Source: Wenjunlia vitaminophila DSM 41686
GTDB taxonomy: Bacteria; Actinomycetota; Actinomycetes; Streptomycetales; Streptomycetaceae
Direction of reading: 5' to 3'
Length of the DNA: 64,000 nt
Assembly (NCBI RefSeq): GCF_000380165.1
Contig: NZ_KB904691.1
Location: 2,565-66,564 of the forward strand
The stretch's first letter is position 1, and each line of letters starts with the position of its first letter. Positions 32,021-40,724 of this stretch are shown one piece after another. The translations under genes and the position numbers were made by a program. Under the pieces are notes generated by a model. It was given only the letters and a program-made list of their open reading frames with translations, was not told where the DNA came from and made no database searches.

Positions 32021-32321
32021 GAGGTCAGCATCCGGTGTCAGGTTGCGCGGTGGCAACGGGATTTTCCCTGCCCTTGACCGGCATCCTTAACCCTGGCAGG
32101 GGAAACATCGCTTGATCCACGCCAGACGGGACCCCGTTGCGGGCCGTCCGGACACAGTCAGGTGCCGTCGAGAGACGCAGCGTACCGGGTGGACCCCCAC
32201 CTTTCAGCCTTACGCCCGAAACACACGATAAGTCCATGAACGTCCCGCAAGGGCCACCCCCACGGTGGACGGTGGAGCCTCACGGACCGTCCACCGGATC
32301 CGCGGCAGGCCCGGGTGACGA
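32021..32321. promoter_or_regulatory. 300-bp upstream region of HEAT-repeat gene
   Basis: No gene seen. The stretch near 32050-32120 is less GC-rich and probably carries the promoter of the HEAT-repeat gene on the minus strand. No clear operator was found. Confidence 0.3.
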
Positions 32322-33794
32322 CTACACCCGCGCCCCGCGGCCGGGCCCGCTCGGCATCACCTCTTTGATCTCCGCACGGAGCTGCCGGATGTCCGCCTGG
32401 TCGGCGTACGCGGCGCTGAGCCGGTACATCTCACGGAGCCGGTCCCAGGTGCGGTGGGAGGAGGTCTCCCCGATGCTGAGCAGTGCCAGCCGGGCGTAGC
32501 GGTCGGCCTGGTCGGGGTCGTCACCGAGGAAGCAGGCCGACGCCATGGAGATGTAGTCGAAGATCATCGACCGTTGCCGGCCCTCGGTGCGCAGGTGGAT
32601 GGCCTTCTTCGCGTGGGCCTTGGCGGGCTCCGCGGCGGCCGGTTCGTGCTCGGCCAGCGACCGGTACGCCAGGGCCTGCATGCCGTGGAGGTCGGCCTCG
32701 TCGAAGAGCTGCATCCAGCCCGGTTGCGGCCCGTCGTCCCGGTCGGAGACGAACAGCTCCTCTGCCTCGCCGAGGGTGCGCCGCACGTCCTGACCCCGCC
32801 CCATGCAGGCCAGCGCCCAGGCCTCGACGGTCCGCAGCATGGCGCGGGTGCGGGGCAACGCCTCCTCACCCGACCCCACGGCGGCGAGCCGCATCAGGTC
32901 CAGGGCGTCGCCCGGCCGTCCGAGGTGCACCATCTGCCGGGCCGCCCGGGACATCGCCTCACCGGCGCGCGGACGGTCCCCGCCCTCCCGGGCGGCGTGC
33001 ACCGCGATCACGAAGTACTTCTGCGCGGTGGACTCCAGGCCCACGTCGTGCGACATCCAGCCGGCGAGCGCGGAGAGGTTGGCGGCGACGCCCCAGAGCC
33101 TGCGGTTGAGGTGCTCCGGGTGCCGGTAGGAGAGCATCCCGCCCACCTCATTGAGCTGGCCGACGACCGCCTTCCGCTGGAGTCCGCCACCGCGGTGGGC
33201 GTCCCAGGCCCGGAAGACCTCGACGGATCTCTCCAGCGCCGCGACCTCCTCCACGCCCACCGGCGCGGCCTCGTAGCGGTCCGCGGAGGCCGGGTCCACG
33301 GAGGGCGGGGAGCCGAAGGGGGCCGCGGAACGGCTCGCGGCCACCGCCGGATCGCCGAGCAGCCAGTCGTGCATGGCACCGGTGAGTGCTGATCCTGCGG
33401 CGAGCGCCGCACCCGCGCCCACCACACCGCGTCGGTTGAGCATGAGGTCCATTCCCGTGAATTCGGTGAGGACCGTCGCGGTTCGCTCGGGCGGCCAGAG
33501 CAGGGAGTCACCGAGCAGGTGTCCTCCCGTGCGCCGCCGCCCCTCGAAACCGAGGTCCTCAGTGGTCACGACACGACCGAGGCGCTCGGTGAACAAGGTG
33601 GCCAACACCTTCGGCACGGGATCGCGCGGGGTCTCGCCCGTGGTGATCCAACGGCGCACCCGCGAGGTGTCGGTCGCCAACTGGGGATGACCCATCAGGG
33701 CCGCCCTCCGGTTGACGAGCCGGGCCAGTTCGCCCTTGGACCATCCGGTGAGCCCGAACAGGTCCGCGAGTCGGGTGTTGGGTTCCTTGCCCAC
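32322..33794 (-). CDS. NsdA-like TPR transcriptional regulator
   Basis: 490-aa protein. The N-terminal 110 residues (GWSKGELARLVNRRA, TDTSRVRRWI, RDPVPKVLATLFTERLG, EDLGF) match the DNA-binding-type N-terminus of NsdA and its many Streptomyces paralogues; NsdA is a negative regulator of sporulation and antibiotic production. The short DLMLNRRGVVGAGAAL hydrophobic stretch near residue 130 is also family-typical. The rest is TPR-like helices. GTG 33794 follows GGGGG by 8 nt. Upstream are three CGCCAG repeats at exact 10-bp spacing. It is a paralogue-type call, not proof that it is NsdA itself. Confidence 0.8.
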   Translation of the reverse strand: MGKEPNTRLADLFGLTGWSKGELARLVNRRAALMGHPQLATDTSRVRRWITTGETPRDPVPKVLATLFTERLGRVVTTEDLGFEGRRRTGGHLLGDSLLWPPERTATVLTEFTGMDLMLNRRGVVGAGAALAAGSALTGAMHDWLLGDPAVAASRSAAPFGSPPSVDPASADRYEAAPVGVEEVAALERSVEVFRAWDAHRGGGLQRKAVVGQLNEVGGMLSYRHPEHLNRRLWGVAANLSALAGWMSHDVGLESTAQKYFVIAVHAAREGGDRPRAGEAMSRAARQMVHLGRPGDALDLMRLAAVGSGEEALPRTRAMLRTVEAWALACMGRGQDVRRTLGEAEELFVSDRDDGPQPGWMQLFDEADLHGMQALAYRSLAEHEPAAAEPAKAHAKKAIHLRTEGRQRSMIFDYISMASACFLGDDPDQADRYARLALLSIGETSSHRTWDRLREMYRLSAAYADQADIRQLRAEIKEVMPSGPGRGARV

Positions 33795-34135
33795 GTTCCA
33801 GCCCCCAGGTTTCCTCGGCGTCTCGAGGCTAGTGGCGCGGATCGACCCGCTGCGAGCATTCGCCAGCCTTCGCCAGGGCCCGCCAGATGGTGTGCCACGC
33901 GCTGGGGGCGGTGCAGTAGGAACGCGCCACCCCGTTCCCCCGGCCGGGGGTGCGGGGCGCGGACGGTGGGGTGTCGCGCCGGACGACCGCATTCCCCAGG
34001 GTGCGGTCCCGCCGGGCGGACGGCCGTCCGTGCCGCCCCGCCCCCGGCCGCCCACGTGCGGGGCGGCACGCCAGTGGTCCGCCGGCCCCCCGCCGGCCGC
34101 TCCGTCAGGCCAGGAAGGGAAGCACCTCCCCCATC
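33795..34135. promoter_or_regulatory. Divergent region with three 10-bp-spaced CGCCAG repeats
   Basis: CGCCAG occurs at 33861, 33871 and 33881 (first base of each), one DNA turn apart, 67-92 bp upstream of the NsdA-like gene start; on its coding strand they read CTGGCG. This looks like a direct-repeat operator. No gene is seen in the 341 bp. Confidence 0.45.
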
Positions 34136-35263
34136 ATGTATCCAAGCCCGTCCTCAGTGTCCGTCCAGTCCCGGCCCCGCCAGAACCGGGCCGGCGTCGC
34201 CCCGCCCCCGGCGGGCCCCGGTCGCCGTTCCCCCGACCCCGGGGCCCTGCAGGTCGAGGGGGTGACCGGATCACGCCCGGCACCGGGCCGACCACGACCT
34301 GCCCCGGGCACCGGCAGCAGGATCGACCTGACCGGTGCGCACGGCGTGCGGCTGCGAGCCGCGATCGGCTCGGTGCAGCGGATATCGCCGGGGTTCGTCC
34401 CGACGCACCTGGTGCGACGCAACAGTCACACCGTCCTGCTCGCTGGCACGGTCGGCCGGTTGCCGGTGGTCGCGAAGTGCCTGCTCGACCACTCCCCCGC
34501 CTGGACCGAGAGGTTCCGGCGGGAGATCGTCGCCTACCGGGGGTTCGTCCGGCACCGCCCCCCGGCCCGGTTACCCCGGCTGGTGGCGGCCGATCCACAG
34601 AGCTGCGCGCTGGTGCTGGAACGGGTGCCCGGGCGGCCGGCGGCGGCCCTGCGCCACCCGGCGTCCCCCCCGCCGCGCGCCGACATCCGGGCCGCCATCG
34701 GCGCCTTCTGCCGGCTCAACCTGTGGCGCCCGCCGACCGGCGTCTTCGACTCGCCGCTGGACTACGTCGGGGAGATCACACGCTTCCACGACCTCGGGCT
34801 GTTCACCGACCGGGACGTGAGCGACCTGAAGCAACTGCTGCGCGGCCTCACCCACGCCCCCGGGCAGTTCTGTCACGGCAACGCCTCGCTGTCGCACGTG
34901 CTGCTGTCGCCCTCCGGGCCCACCCTGCTGGACTGGCAGCGCGCCGGCTGGTACCTGCCCGGGTACGACCTGGCGGTCCTGTGGTCGGTGCTGGGTGACG
35001 AGCCGCTGGCGCGGCGCCAACTCAGCCAACTCGCCCAGTCCCAGGGGACGACGTGGCGGGACGCCTTCCTGGTGAACCTGATGCTGGTGCTCACCCGGGA
35101 GATCCGCACCCACGAGACCGCGGTCCAGCGCTCCGCGTACGGCGCGGACTGCTCCCCCTCGACCCTCGCGGCCAACGAGGCCCGTCGGTTGGTGCTGCGC
35201 CGCCTGCACGACGACTGCCACGTGGCACGTCGGGCGGTGCGTGCGGCCGTCAGCACCCGCTGA
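34136..35263 (+). CDS. APH-fold phosphotransferase with degenerate active site (probable pseudokinase)
   Basis: 375-aa protein of the aminoglycoside/choline-kinase fold. The N-lobe lysine strand reads [11 protein letters not shown]; the helix Glu is in [11 protein letters not shown]. In the C-lobe the catalytic loop, normally HGDxxxxN, is [11 protein letters not shown]: the catalytic Asp is Asn249 and the metal-binding Asn is His254. The metal-binding Asp of the next motif is kept ([17 protein letters not shown]). The N-terminal 75 residues are low complexity and ATG 34136 is uncertain; no good ribosome site is seen. Codon 146 is TTA (34571-34573). Target unknown; an inactive, ligand-binding role is plausible. 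Confidence 0.7.
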   Translation: MYPSPSSVSVQSRPRQNRAGVAPPPAGPGRRSPDPGALQVEGVTGSRPAPGRPRPAPGTGSRIDLTGAHGVRLRAAIGSVQRISPGFVPTHLVRRNSHTVLLAGTVGRLPVVAKCLLDHSPAWTERFRREIVAYRGFVRHRPPARLPRLVAADPQSCALVLERVPGRPAAALRHPASPPPRADIRAAIGAFCRLNLWRPPTGVFDSPLDYVGEITRFHDLGLFTDRDVSDLKQLLRGLTHAPGQFCHGNASLSHVLLSPSGPTLLDWQRAGWYLPGYDLAVLWSVLGDEPLARRQLSQLAQSQGTTWRDAFLVNLMLVLTREIRTHETAVQRSAYGADCSPSTLAANEARRLVLRRLHDDCHVARRAVRAAVSTR

Positions 35264-35269
35264 GGCACG

Positions 35270-35305
35270 CCCCGACCGCCACGTCCGGCGCCGTGGCGGT
35301 CGGGG
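35270..35305. terminator. Perfect 14-bp hairpin between convergent genes
   Basis: CCCCGACCGCCACG (35270-35283) pairs fully with CGTGGCGGTCGGGG (35292-35305) around an 8-nt loop. It sits between the stop at 35263 (+) and the stop at 35307 (-), so it should terminate both transcripts. Confidence 0.85.
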
Positions 35306-35306
35306 G

Positions 35307-35807
35307 TCAGCCCTGCTGGAACATCTCCGCGGGCAGTGGCTTGAGTAGTTGGTACAGGTCGTCGGTGATCGGCCGGTCCCAGGTGGCGATGGTGACCTGG
35401 ACGCCGTCGTCGCGGTCGAACTGGACGCAGGCGACCCGACTCTCCGAGACCTTGATCCGGCGCACGATCAGCAGGTTGTCGCCGTGCATCACCGGGGTGT
35501 CCTCGCGCTCCACCTCGTGCACCGGCTCCTCGTTCTCCAGGGCCGCGAGGAGCTGCGTCACCTCGAACGGCGCCGCACCGGGGCCCACTTCCCGTGCCGG
35601 GGACCCCTGGGGGAGGTTGCCGATGAGCATTGCCGGGCCCCGCCCGCCGTACAGGTCGTAGCGCAGGAAGATGCCCTGGCAGCTTCCGTCGGGGCCGGCG
35701 AGCAGCGCCGCCCCCAGGCTGCCGGGCCAGTCCCCGGGGTCCATGGCGAGCACGTCGAAGTCAGGGCCCGTGGGGGTGTTCGGGGAGCGGCGGCGCAGGA
35801 ACGACAT
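35307..35807 (-). CDS. Conserved actinomycete protein of unknown function
   Basis: 166-aa protein with N-terminus MSFLRRRSPNT and conserved-looking PDGSCQGIFLRYDLYGGRGPAMLIGNLP. It appears to be a compact alpha/beta protein without membrane segments or signal. I recall similar hypothetical proteins in Streptomyces but no function. ATG 35807 is preferred over the frame to 35918 because the upstream residues are low complexity. It converges on the pseudokinase gene. Confidence 0.75.
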   Translation of the reverse strand: MSFLRRRSPNTPTGPDFDVLAMDPGDWPGSLGAALLAGPDGSCQGIFLRYDLYGGRGPAMLIGNLPQGSPAREVGPGAAPFEVTQLLAALENEEPVHEVEREDTPVMHGDNLLIVRRIKVSESRVACVQFDRDDGVQVTIATWDRPITDDLYQLLKPLPAEMFQQG

Positions 35808-35937
35808 GGCGCCATCGTACGTGGCCGAACCGCCTGCCCCGGCCCGGCGTCCCCCGTGGTCCGGCACCGTGGACGGCCGGTCCTGGCCGGGTGTCACGGT
35901 GCCCGTGCTCGGGCCCACCCGGGGCGCTCAGGTCAGA

Positions 35938-36186
35938 TCAGGTCAGGTCGAACTCGCCGTCGCGGGCGCCGAGGACGAAGGCGCGCCACTCGGCCGGGGT
36001 GAAGATCAGCGCCGGGCCGTCGGGGTTCCTGCCGTCCCGCATCGCGATGTAGCCCTCGACGAACGCGATCTGCACGTCGCCGACCCCCTGGGTGCTGGAC
36101 AGCCATTCGGCACCGGACAGGTCCAGCTTGGGCTTCTTGCCCTGACCCTCGCCGGCGGCCGGCTGCTCGGTCATGCTCTCCGCCAC
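35938..36186 (-). CDS. DUF397 protein
   Basis: 82-aa DUF397 protein: DLSGAEWLSSTQGVGDVQIAFVEGYIAMRD, then ALIFTPAEWRAFVLGARDGEFDL, where the second half is the family hallmark. DUF397 proteins usually sit beside a Scr1-type HTH_31 regulator and act with it in development. No such regulator is adjacent here. The GTG at 36186 is chosen because GGAGGAG lies 6 nt upstream; the next ATG is four codons inside. Confidence 0.9.
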   Translation of the reverse strand: MAESMTEQPAAGEGQGKKPKLDLSGAEWLSSTQGVGDVQIAFVEGYIAMRDGRNPDGPALIFTPAEWRAFVLGARDGEFDLT

Positions 36187-36383
36187 GTGTGTCTCCTCCC
36201 GAGGTGGTGGGGTCACCAGACTAGCGATCTCCCAGCACCCGGACAGCCGCTCTTCCCGGTCAATCACCCCTGGAACAAAGGGGCGTGGGGGTGGAGCGGG
36301 GACGTGCGGACGGCGGGCCGCCGCCGGGCGCCGGGCCGGGTGGGAGCCGGGGACCCCACTCGGGGCGCGGCAACGGAACCGGC

Positions 36384-36414
36384 TTGACCTCAAGCAACCT
36401 TGAGGTTCTATCGT
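36384..36414 (+). promoter_or_regulatory. SoxR-type operator/promoter of the ABC exporter
   Basis: TTGACC (36384-36389) and TATCGT (36409-36414) are separated by 19 bp, the long spacer of MerR-family promoters. Between and overlapping them is the inverted repeat CCTCAAG-CAAC-CTTGAGG (36388-36405), which matches the known SoxR box CCTCAAGTTAACTTGAGG at 14 of 18 positions with both 7-bp arms identical. The exporter ATG (36458) is 44 bp further on. SoxR itself is not in the window. Confidence 0.85.
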
Positions 36415-36457
36415 CCTGGCATCGGACGTCGTTGTTGGTCGCCCTGGGAGGCCGCTG

Positions 36458-38404
36458 ATGGACATGGAAATGACCGCCTGGTCGTCGTTGCACCGCACCG
36501 CGACCGCGCAGGCGGACCGCCGGCCGTTCTCCCGGCAGACGTTGCGCAGGATCGGCGGCTTCGCCCGCCCGCACCGGCGCAGACTCACCTGGTTCCTGTT
36601 GCTGAGCGTGGTGACGGCGGCCCTGGCCGTGGCGACGCCCGTGCTCGCCGGGCAGGTGGTGGACACCATCGTCGAGGGCGGGTCCTCCGACACGGTGATC
36701 CGGCTGGCGACGGTGATCGCGGTGATCGCGGTGGCCGAGGCCGGGCTGAACCTGGTGGCCCGCTGGTTGTCCGCGACCATCGGGGAAGGACTGATCCTGC
36801 ACCTGCGCACTGCCGTCTTCGACCACGTGCAGCGCATGCCGGTGGCGTTCTTCACCCGCACCCGCACCGGCGCGCTGGTGAGCCGGTTGAACAACGACGT
36901 GATCGGTGCCCAGCGCGCGTTCAGTGACACCCTCTCCGGAGTGGTCGGCAACCTGGTGACCCTGGTGCTCACGCTCGCCGTGATGGTCCGCCTCTCCTGG
37001 CAGATCACCCTGCTGGCCCTGGTGCTGCTCCCGGTGTTCGTGCTCCCCGCACGGCGGATGGGTGGCCGGCTGGCCCGGCTGCGGCGGGAGGCGGCGAACC
37101 ACAACGCGGCCATGACCACGCAGATGACCGAACGGTTCTCCGCCCCGGGCGCCACCCTGGTCAAGCTGTTCGGTCGGCCGGCGAACGAGTCCGCGGAGTT
37201 CGCCGCCCGGGCACGGCGGGTGCGGGACATCGGGGTGCGCACCGCGATGGTCCAGTTCGTCTTCGTCACCGCGCTGACCCTGGTCTCCGCCCTGGCGCTG
37301 GCCCTGGTCTACGGGCTCGGCGGGTACCACGCGCTGCGCGGCAGCCTGGACCCGGGCGCGGTGGTCGCCCTGGCGCTGCTGCTCACCCGGCTCTACGCCC
37401 CGCTGACCGCGCTGGCCTCGGCGCGGGTCGAGGTGATGAGCGCGCTGGTGAGCTTCGAGCGGGTCTTCGAGGTGTTGGACCTCGAACCGCTGATCAGCGA
37501 GCGGCCGGACGCCCGTCCGGTTCCCGAGGGCCCGGCCTCGGTGGAGTTCGACGACGTCCACTTCGCCTACCCGTCGGCGGACAAGGTGTCCCTGGCCTCC
37601 CTGGAGGAGGTGGCGAACCTCGACACCCGCGGCGGCGAGGAGGTGCTGCACGGGGTGTCGTTCCGGGCCGAGCCGGGCCAGATGGTGGCGCTGGTGGGCT
37701 CCTCCGGCGCCGGCAAGTCCACCACGGCGCAGTTGCTGCCGCGGCTGTACGACGTGGACGCCGGCGCGGTGCGGATCTCCGGGGTGGACGTGCGGGACCT
37801 GACCACCGACTCGCTCCGGGAGACCATCGGCATGGTCACCCAGGACGGGCACCTGTTCCACGAGTCCGTCCGGGCCAACCTCACCCTGGCCCGCCCCGGT
37901 GCCACCGAGGAGGAGCTCTGGGACGCGTTGCGCCGGGCCCGCCTCGACGAGCTGGTCGCCTCGCTGCCCGACGGGCTCGACACGGTGGTCGGCGAGCGCG
38001 GCTACCGCCTCTCCGGTGGGGAACGGCAGCGGCTCACCATCGCCCGGTTGCTGCTCGCCCGGCCCCAGGTGGTGATCCTCGACGAGGCCACCGCCCACCT
38101 GGACTCCACCTCGGAGGCCGCGGTGCAGGAGGCGCTGGGCGAGGCGCTCGCCGGGCGCACCGCGGTGGTGATCGCGCACCGGCTGTCCACGGTGCGCTCG
38201 GCGGACCTCATCCTGGTGATCGAGGACGGCCGGGTGGTGGAACGTGGCACCCATGCCGAACTGCTCGCCTCCGGGGCGCGGTACCAGGAGCTCTACCGGA
38301 CCCAGTTCGACCAGTCCGCCGACGCCCCGCAGCGGTCCGACGGCCCCGAAGGGACGCCCCGGAAGGAGCCGGCCGGCTTCGGCGGACACGGTCCCTCGGC
38401 ATAG
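36458..38404 (+). CDS. ABC exporter, fused membrane and ATPase domains
   Basis: 648-aa half-transporter of the multidrug/lipid exporter type, acting in the cytoplasmic membrane. About six membrane helices lie in residues 40-320 (for example LTWFLLLSVVTAALAVATPVLA). The ATPase half has Walker A GSSGAGKST, Q-loop VTQDGHLF, signature LSGGERQR, Walker B VVILDEAT and switch His in VIAHRLS. It would dimerise with itself unless a partner lies elsewhere. ATG 36458 follows GGGAGG by about 6 nt. The promoter carries a SoxR box, which implies induction by redox-active compounds such as pigments or quinone antibiotics, and S. coelicolor SoxR is known to control an ABC transporter. Substrate unknown. Confidence 0.92.
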   Translation: MDMEMTAWSSLHRTATAQADRRPFSRQTLRRIGGFARPHRRRLTWFLLLSVVTAALAVATPVLAGQVVDTIVEGGSSDTVIRLATVIAVIAVAEAGLNLVARWLSATIGEGLILHLRTAVFDHVQRMPVAFFTRTRTGALVSRLNNDVIGAQRAFSDTLSGVVGNLVTLVLTLAVMVRLSWQITLLALVLLPVFVLPARRMGGRLARLRREAANHNAAMTTQMTERFSAPGATLVKLFGRPANESAEFAARARRVRDIGVRTAMVQFVFVTALTLVSALALALVYGLGGYHALRGSLDPGAVVALALLLTRLYAPLTALASARVEVMSALVSFERVFEVLDLEPLISERPDARPVPEGPASVEFDDVHFAYPSADKVSLASLEEVANLDTRGGEEVLHGVSFRAEPGQMVALVGSSGAGKSTTAQLLPRLYDVDAGAVRISGVDVRDLTTDSLRETIGMVTQDGHLFHESVRANLTLARPGATEEELWDALRRARLDELVASLPDGLDTVVGERGYRLSGGERQRLTIARLLLARPQVVILDEATAHLDSTSEAAVQEALGEALAGRTAVVIAHRLSTVRSADLILVIEDGRVVERGTHAELLASGARYQELYRTQFDQSADAPQRSDGPEGTPRKEPAGFGGHGPSA

Positions 38405-38553
38405 CGGGCACGGGCGGGGGGAGGGTGTCACTGACTCGACGTCAGTTGTCCTGCACCTGTCCTCCTCATCGTCGGCGCGGCGCCACGACACCCGCATTGA
38501 CCTGCGATGACCCCGGGTATGACGGGAGGTGCTAGGCTCGCCCGGAGGTAGCG

Positions 38554-39546
38554 ATGAAGATGCTGATCAACGTCCCCGAGACCGTCGTCTCCGACGCGCT
38601 GCGCGGGTTGGCCGCTGCCCATCCCGAGCTGACGGTGGACGTGCAGAACCGGTTGGTGGTGCGTCGGGACGCACCGGTGGCGGACAAGGTGGGCGTGGTC
38701 TCCGGCGGCGGGTCCGGGCACGAGCCGCTGCACGGCGGGTACGTGGGCATGGGCATGTTGGACGCGGCCTGCCCCGGGGAGGTCTTCACCTCGCCGGTTC
38801 CCGACCAGATGGCCAGGGCGACCGCCGCGGTGCACAGCGGGGCCGGGGTGCTGCACATCGTGAAGAACTACACCGGCGACGTCCTGAACTTCAAGCTCGC
38901 CGCCGAGCTCGCCGAGGACGAGGGGATCGACGTCCGGCAGGTGCTGGTGGACGACGACGTGGCGGTGACGGACAGCACCCACACCGCGGGGCGGCGCGGC
39001 ACCGGCGCCACCCTGTTCGTGGAGAAGGTCGCGGGGGCCCTGGCCGAGGCCGGGGCCCCGCTGGACCGGGTGGCGGCGACGGCCAGGAAGGTCAACGAGT
39101 GCTCGCGCAGCTTCGGTGTGGCGCTGAGCGCATGCACCACGCCGGCCAAGGGCAGCCCCACCTTCGACCTGCCGCCCGGGGAGCTGGAACTCGGGGTCGG
39201 CATCCACGGCGAACCCGGCCGGGAGCGGCGCGGGATGATGACCGCCCAGGAGATCGCCGACGTGGCGCTGGACGCCATCCTGGAGGACCTGCCACCGGGC
39301 GGACCGGTGCTGTTGTTGGTCAACGGGATGGGCGGCACCCCGTTGCTCGAACTGTACGGGTTCAGCTCGCACGTGCAGCGCATCCTGGGCCAGCGGCACG
39401 TCGGTGTGGCCCGCACCCTGGTGGGCAACTATGTGACGTCCCTCGACATGGCCGGCGCCTCGGTGACTCTGTGCCGCGCCGACGAGGAACTGCTCCGGCT
39501 GTGGGACGCCCCGGTGCGGACCCCCGGCCTGCGATGGGGCTGCTGA
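38554..39546 (+). CDS. dhaK: Dihydroxyacetone kinase, DhaK subunit
   Basis: 330-aa substrate-binding subunit of PTS-dependent dihydroxyacetone kinase. It binds dihydroxyacetone covalently through the His in GIHGEPG, which is His218, the same number as the E. coli residue. GGGSGHEPLHGGYVG and IVKNYTGDVLNF are strong family marks. ATG 38554 follows GGAGGT closely. First gene of a dhaKLM operon (69-bp gap to dhaL) in the cytoplasm; DhaL-ATP/ADP transfers phosphate to the bound substrate giving dihydroxyacetone phosphate for glycolysis. The 149-bp upstream gap contains TAGGCT as a possible -10 but no clear -35. Confidence 0.95.
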   Translation: MKMLINVPETVVSDALRGLAAAHPELTVDVQNRLVVRRDAPVADKVGVVSGGGSGHEPLHGGYVGMGMLDAACPGEVFTSPVPDQMARATAAVHSGAGVLHIVKNYTGDVLNFKLAAELAEDEGIDVRQVLVDDDVAVTDSTHTAGRRGTGATLFVEKVAGALAEAGAPLDRVAATARKVNECSRSFGVALSACTTPAKGSPTFDLPPGELELGVGIHGEPGRERRGMMTAQEIADVALDAILEDLPPGGPVLLLVNGMGGTPLLELYGFSSHVQRILGQRHVGVARTLVGNYVTSLDMAGASVTLCRADEELLRLWDAPVRTPGLRWGC

Positions 39547-39615
39547 CCCGGTGACCGGGACGGCGCACGGCGGACGACGACCGGTTGCCCCGGCCGTCGG
39601 GTGACAAGGAGTGCG

Positions 39616-40260
39616 ATGGAAGCGGTGCTCGATGCCGCGTTCTTCCGGCGGTGGCTGACCAGGGTCACCGCGGTGGTGGAGCGTGAGGCGACGGCCCTGA
39701 CCGAACTGGACTCGGCGATCGGCGACGCCGACCACGGCAGCAACATGCGCCGTGGTTTCGACGCCGCCTCGGCGGCGGTGGACAGCGAACCGCCGGACAC
39801 GCCGGGCGGGGTGCTGACAGCGGTGGGTCGTCAGCTCATAAGCAAGGTCGGTGGTGCCTCGGGGCCGCTGTACGGGACGGCACTGCGCCGGGCGGGCCGG
39901 GCCCTGGGCGGGGAACCACGGGTCAGTGCGGAGCAGTTGCGGGACGCGCTCGGCGCCGCGGTGGACGGCGTCCGCGACCTCGGCGGCGCGGCGGTGGGCG
40001 ACAAGACCATGCTGGACGCGCTGGTCCCGGCGGTCGAGGCGTACGGCGCGGCGTTGGAGCGCGGCGCCGACCTGGCAGGGGCGCTGGACGCGGCAGCCGC
40101 CGCGGCCCGGGACGGGGCGGAGGCCACCATCGGGCTCCGGGCCCGCAAGGGCAGGGCCAGCTACCTCGGAGAACGCAGTGTCGGGCATCAGGATCCGGGA
40201 GCGACCTCGACCTCACTGCTGGTCGCCGCGCTCGCCGATACAGCCAGGGAGGCTTCATGA
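39616..40260 (+). CDS. dhaL: Dihydroxyacetone kinase, DhaL nucleotide-binding subunit
   Basis: 214-aa subunit holding a tightly bound ADP that is rephosphorylated by DhaM. The Mg-nucleotide motif IGDADHGSNM (residues 35-45) with Asp residues, KVGGASGPLYGTAL and GDKTMLDALVPA are family-typical, as is the C-terminal RKGRASYLGERSVGHQDPGA. ATG 39616 is used, since AAGGAG lies 4 nt upstream, rather than the GTG at 39601. Its stop overlaps the dhaM start by 4 bp. Confidence 0.95.
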   Translation: MEAVLDAAFFRRWLTRVTAVVEREATALTELDSAIGDADHGSNMRRGFDAASAAVDSEPPDTPGGVLTAVGRQLISKVGGASGPLYGTALRRAGRALGGEPRVSAEQLRDALGAAVDGVRDLGGAAVGDKTMLDALVPAVEAYGAALERGADLAGALDAAAAAARDGAEATIGLRARKGRASYLGERSVGHQDPGATSTSLLVAALADTAREAS

Positions 40261-40682
40261 GGGACCGGTTGACCAGCGAGCGGCCCCTGGTCGGGGTGGT
40301 GCTGGTGTCACACAGCCGGGAGGTGGCGGCGAGTACCGCGGCCATGGCCACGGGGCTCGTCGGGAAGGACCCCGTGGCCCCGATCGCGGCGGCGGGCGGC
40401 ACCGAGGACGGTGGTCTCGGCACCAGCGCGCTCGCCGTGCTCGAGGCGGCGCGCCAGGTGGACCGGGGTGCCGGGGTGGTGGTCCTCGCCGACCTCGGCA
40501 GCGCGGTGCTCACGATCAAGGCGCTGCTCGCTGAGGAGGACGACCTGCCGGAACGCACGGTGCTCGCGGACGCCCCGTTCGTCGAGGGGGCGGTGGGGGC
40601 GCTGGTCACCGCGTCGGCGGGGGCGCCGCTACAGGCCGTGGTCACCGCGGCCGAGGAGGCGCACCAGTACCGGAAGGTGTGA
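40257..40682 (+). CDS. dhaM: PTS-dependent dihydroxyacetone kinase phosphotransferase subunit DhaM (EIIA domain only)
   Basis: 141-aa protein corresponding only to the EIIA-Man-like domain. The phosphorylated His is His19 in VLVSHSREVA; VAPIAAAGGTEDGGLGTS and VVLADLGSAVL are typical. E. coli DhaM also carries HPr-like and enzyme I-like domains; these are absent, so free HPr and enzyme I must supply phosphate. Starts with ATGA overlap on dhaL, so translation is coupled. Confidence 0.95.
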   Translation: MRDRLTSERPLVGVVLVSHSREVAASTAAMATGLVGKDPVAPIAAAGGTEDGGLGTSALAVLEAARQVDRGAGVVVLADLGSAVLTIKALLAEEDDLPERTVLADAPFVEGAVGALVTASAGAPLQAVVTAAEEAHQYRKV

Positions 40683-40724
40683 CCGGGACGACGGCCACCA
40701 CGGCGGCCGGTGACGGCGGGACGG

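Noticed and set aside
36187-37269. N-terminal extension of the DUF397 frame into the exporter gene
   Set aside because: The GTG at 36186 has a strong ribosome site and DUF397 proteins are short; the extension is antisense to the exporter.
38431-38445. CTGAC/GTCAG inverted repeat upstream of dhaK as an operator
   Set aside because: Five-bp arms only and no matching copy elsewhere in the region.
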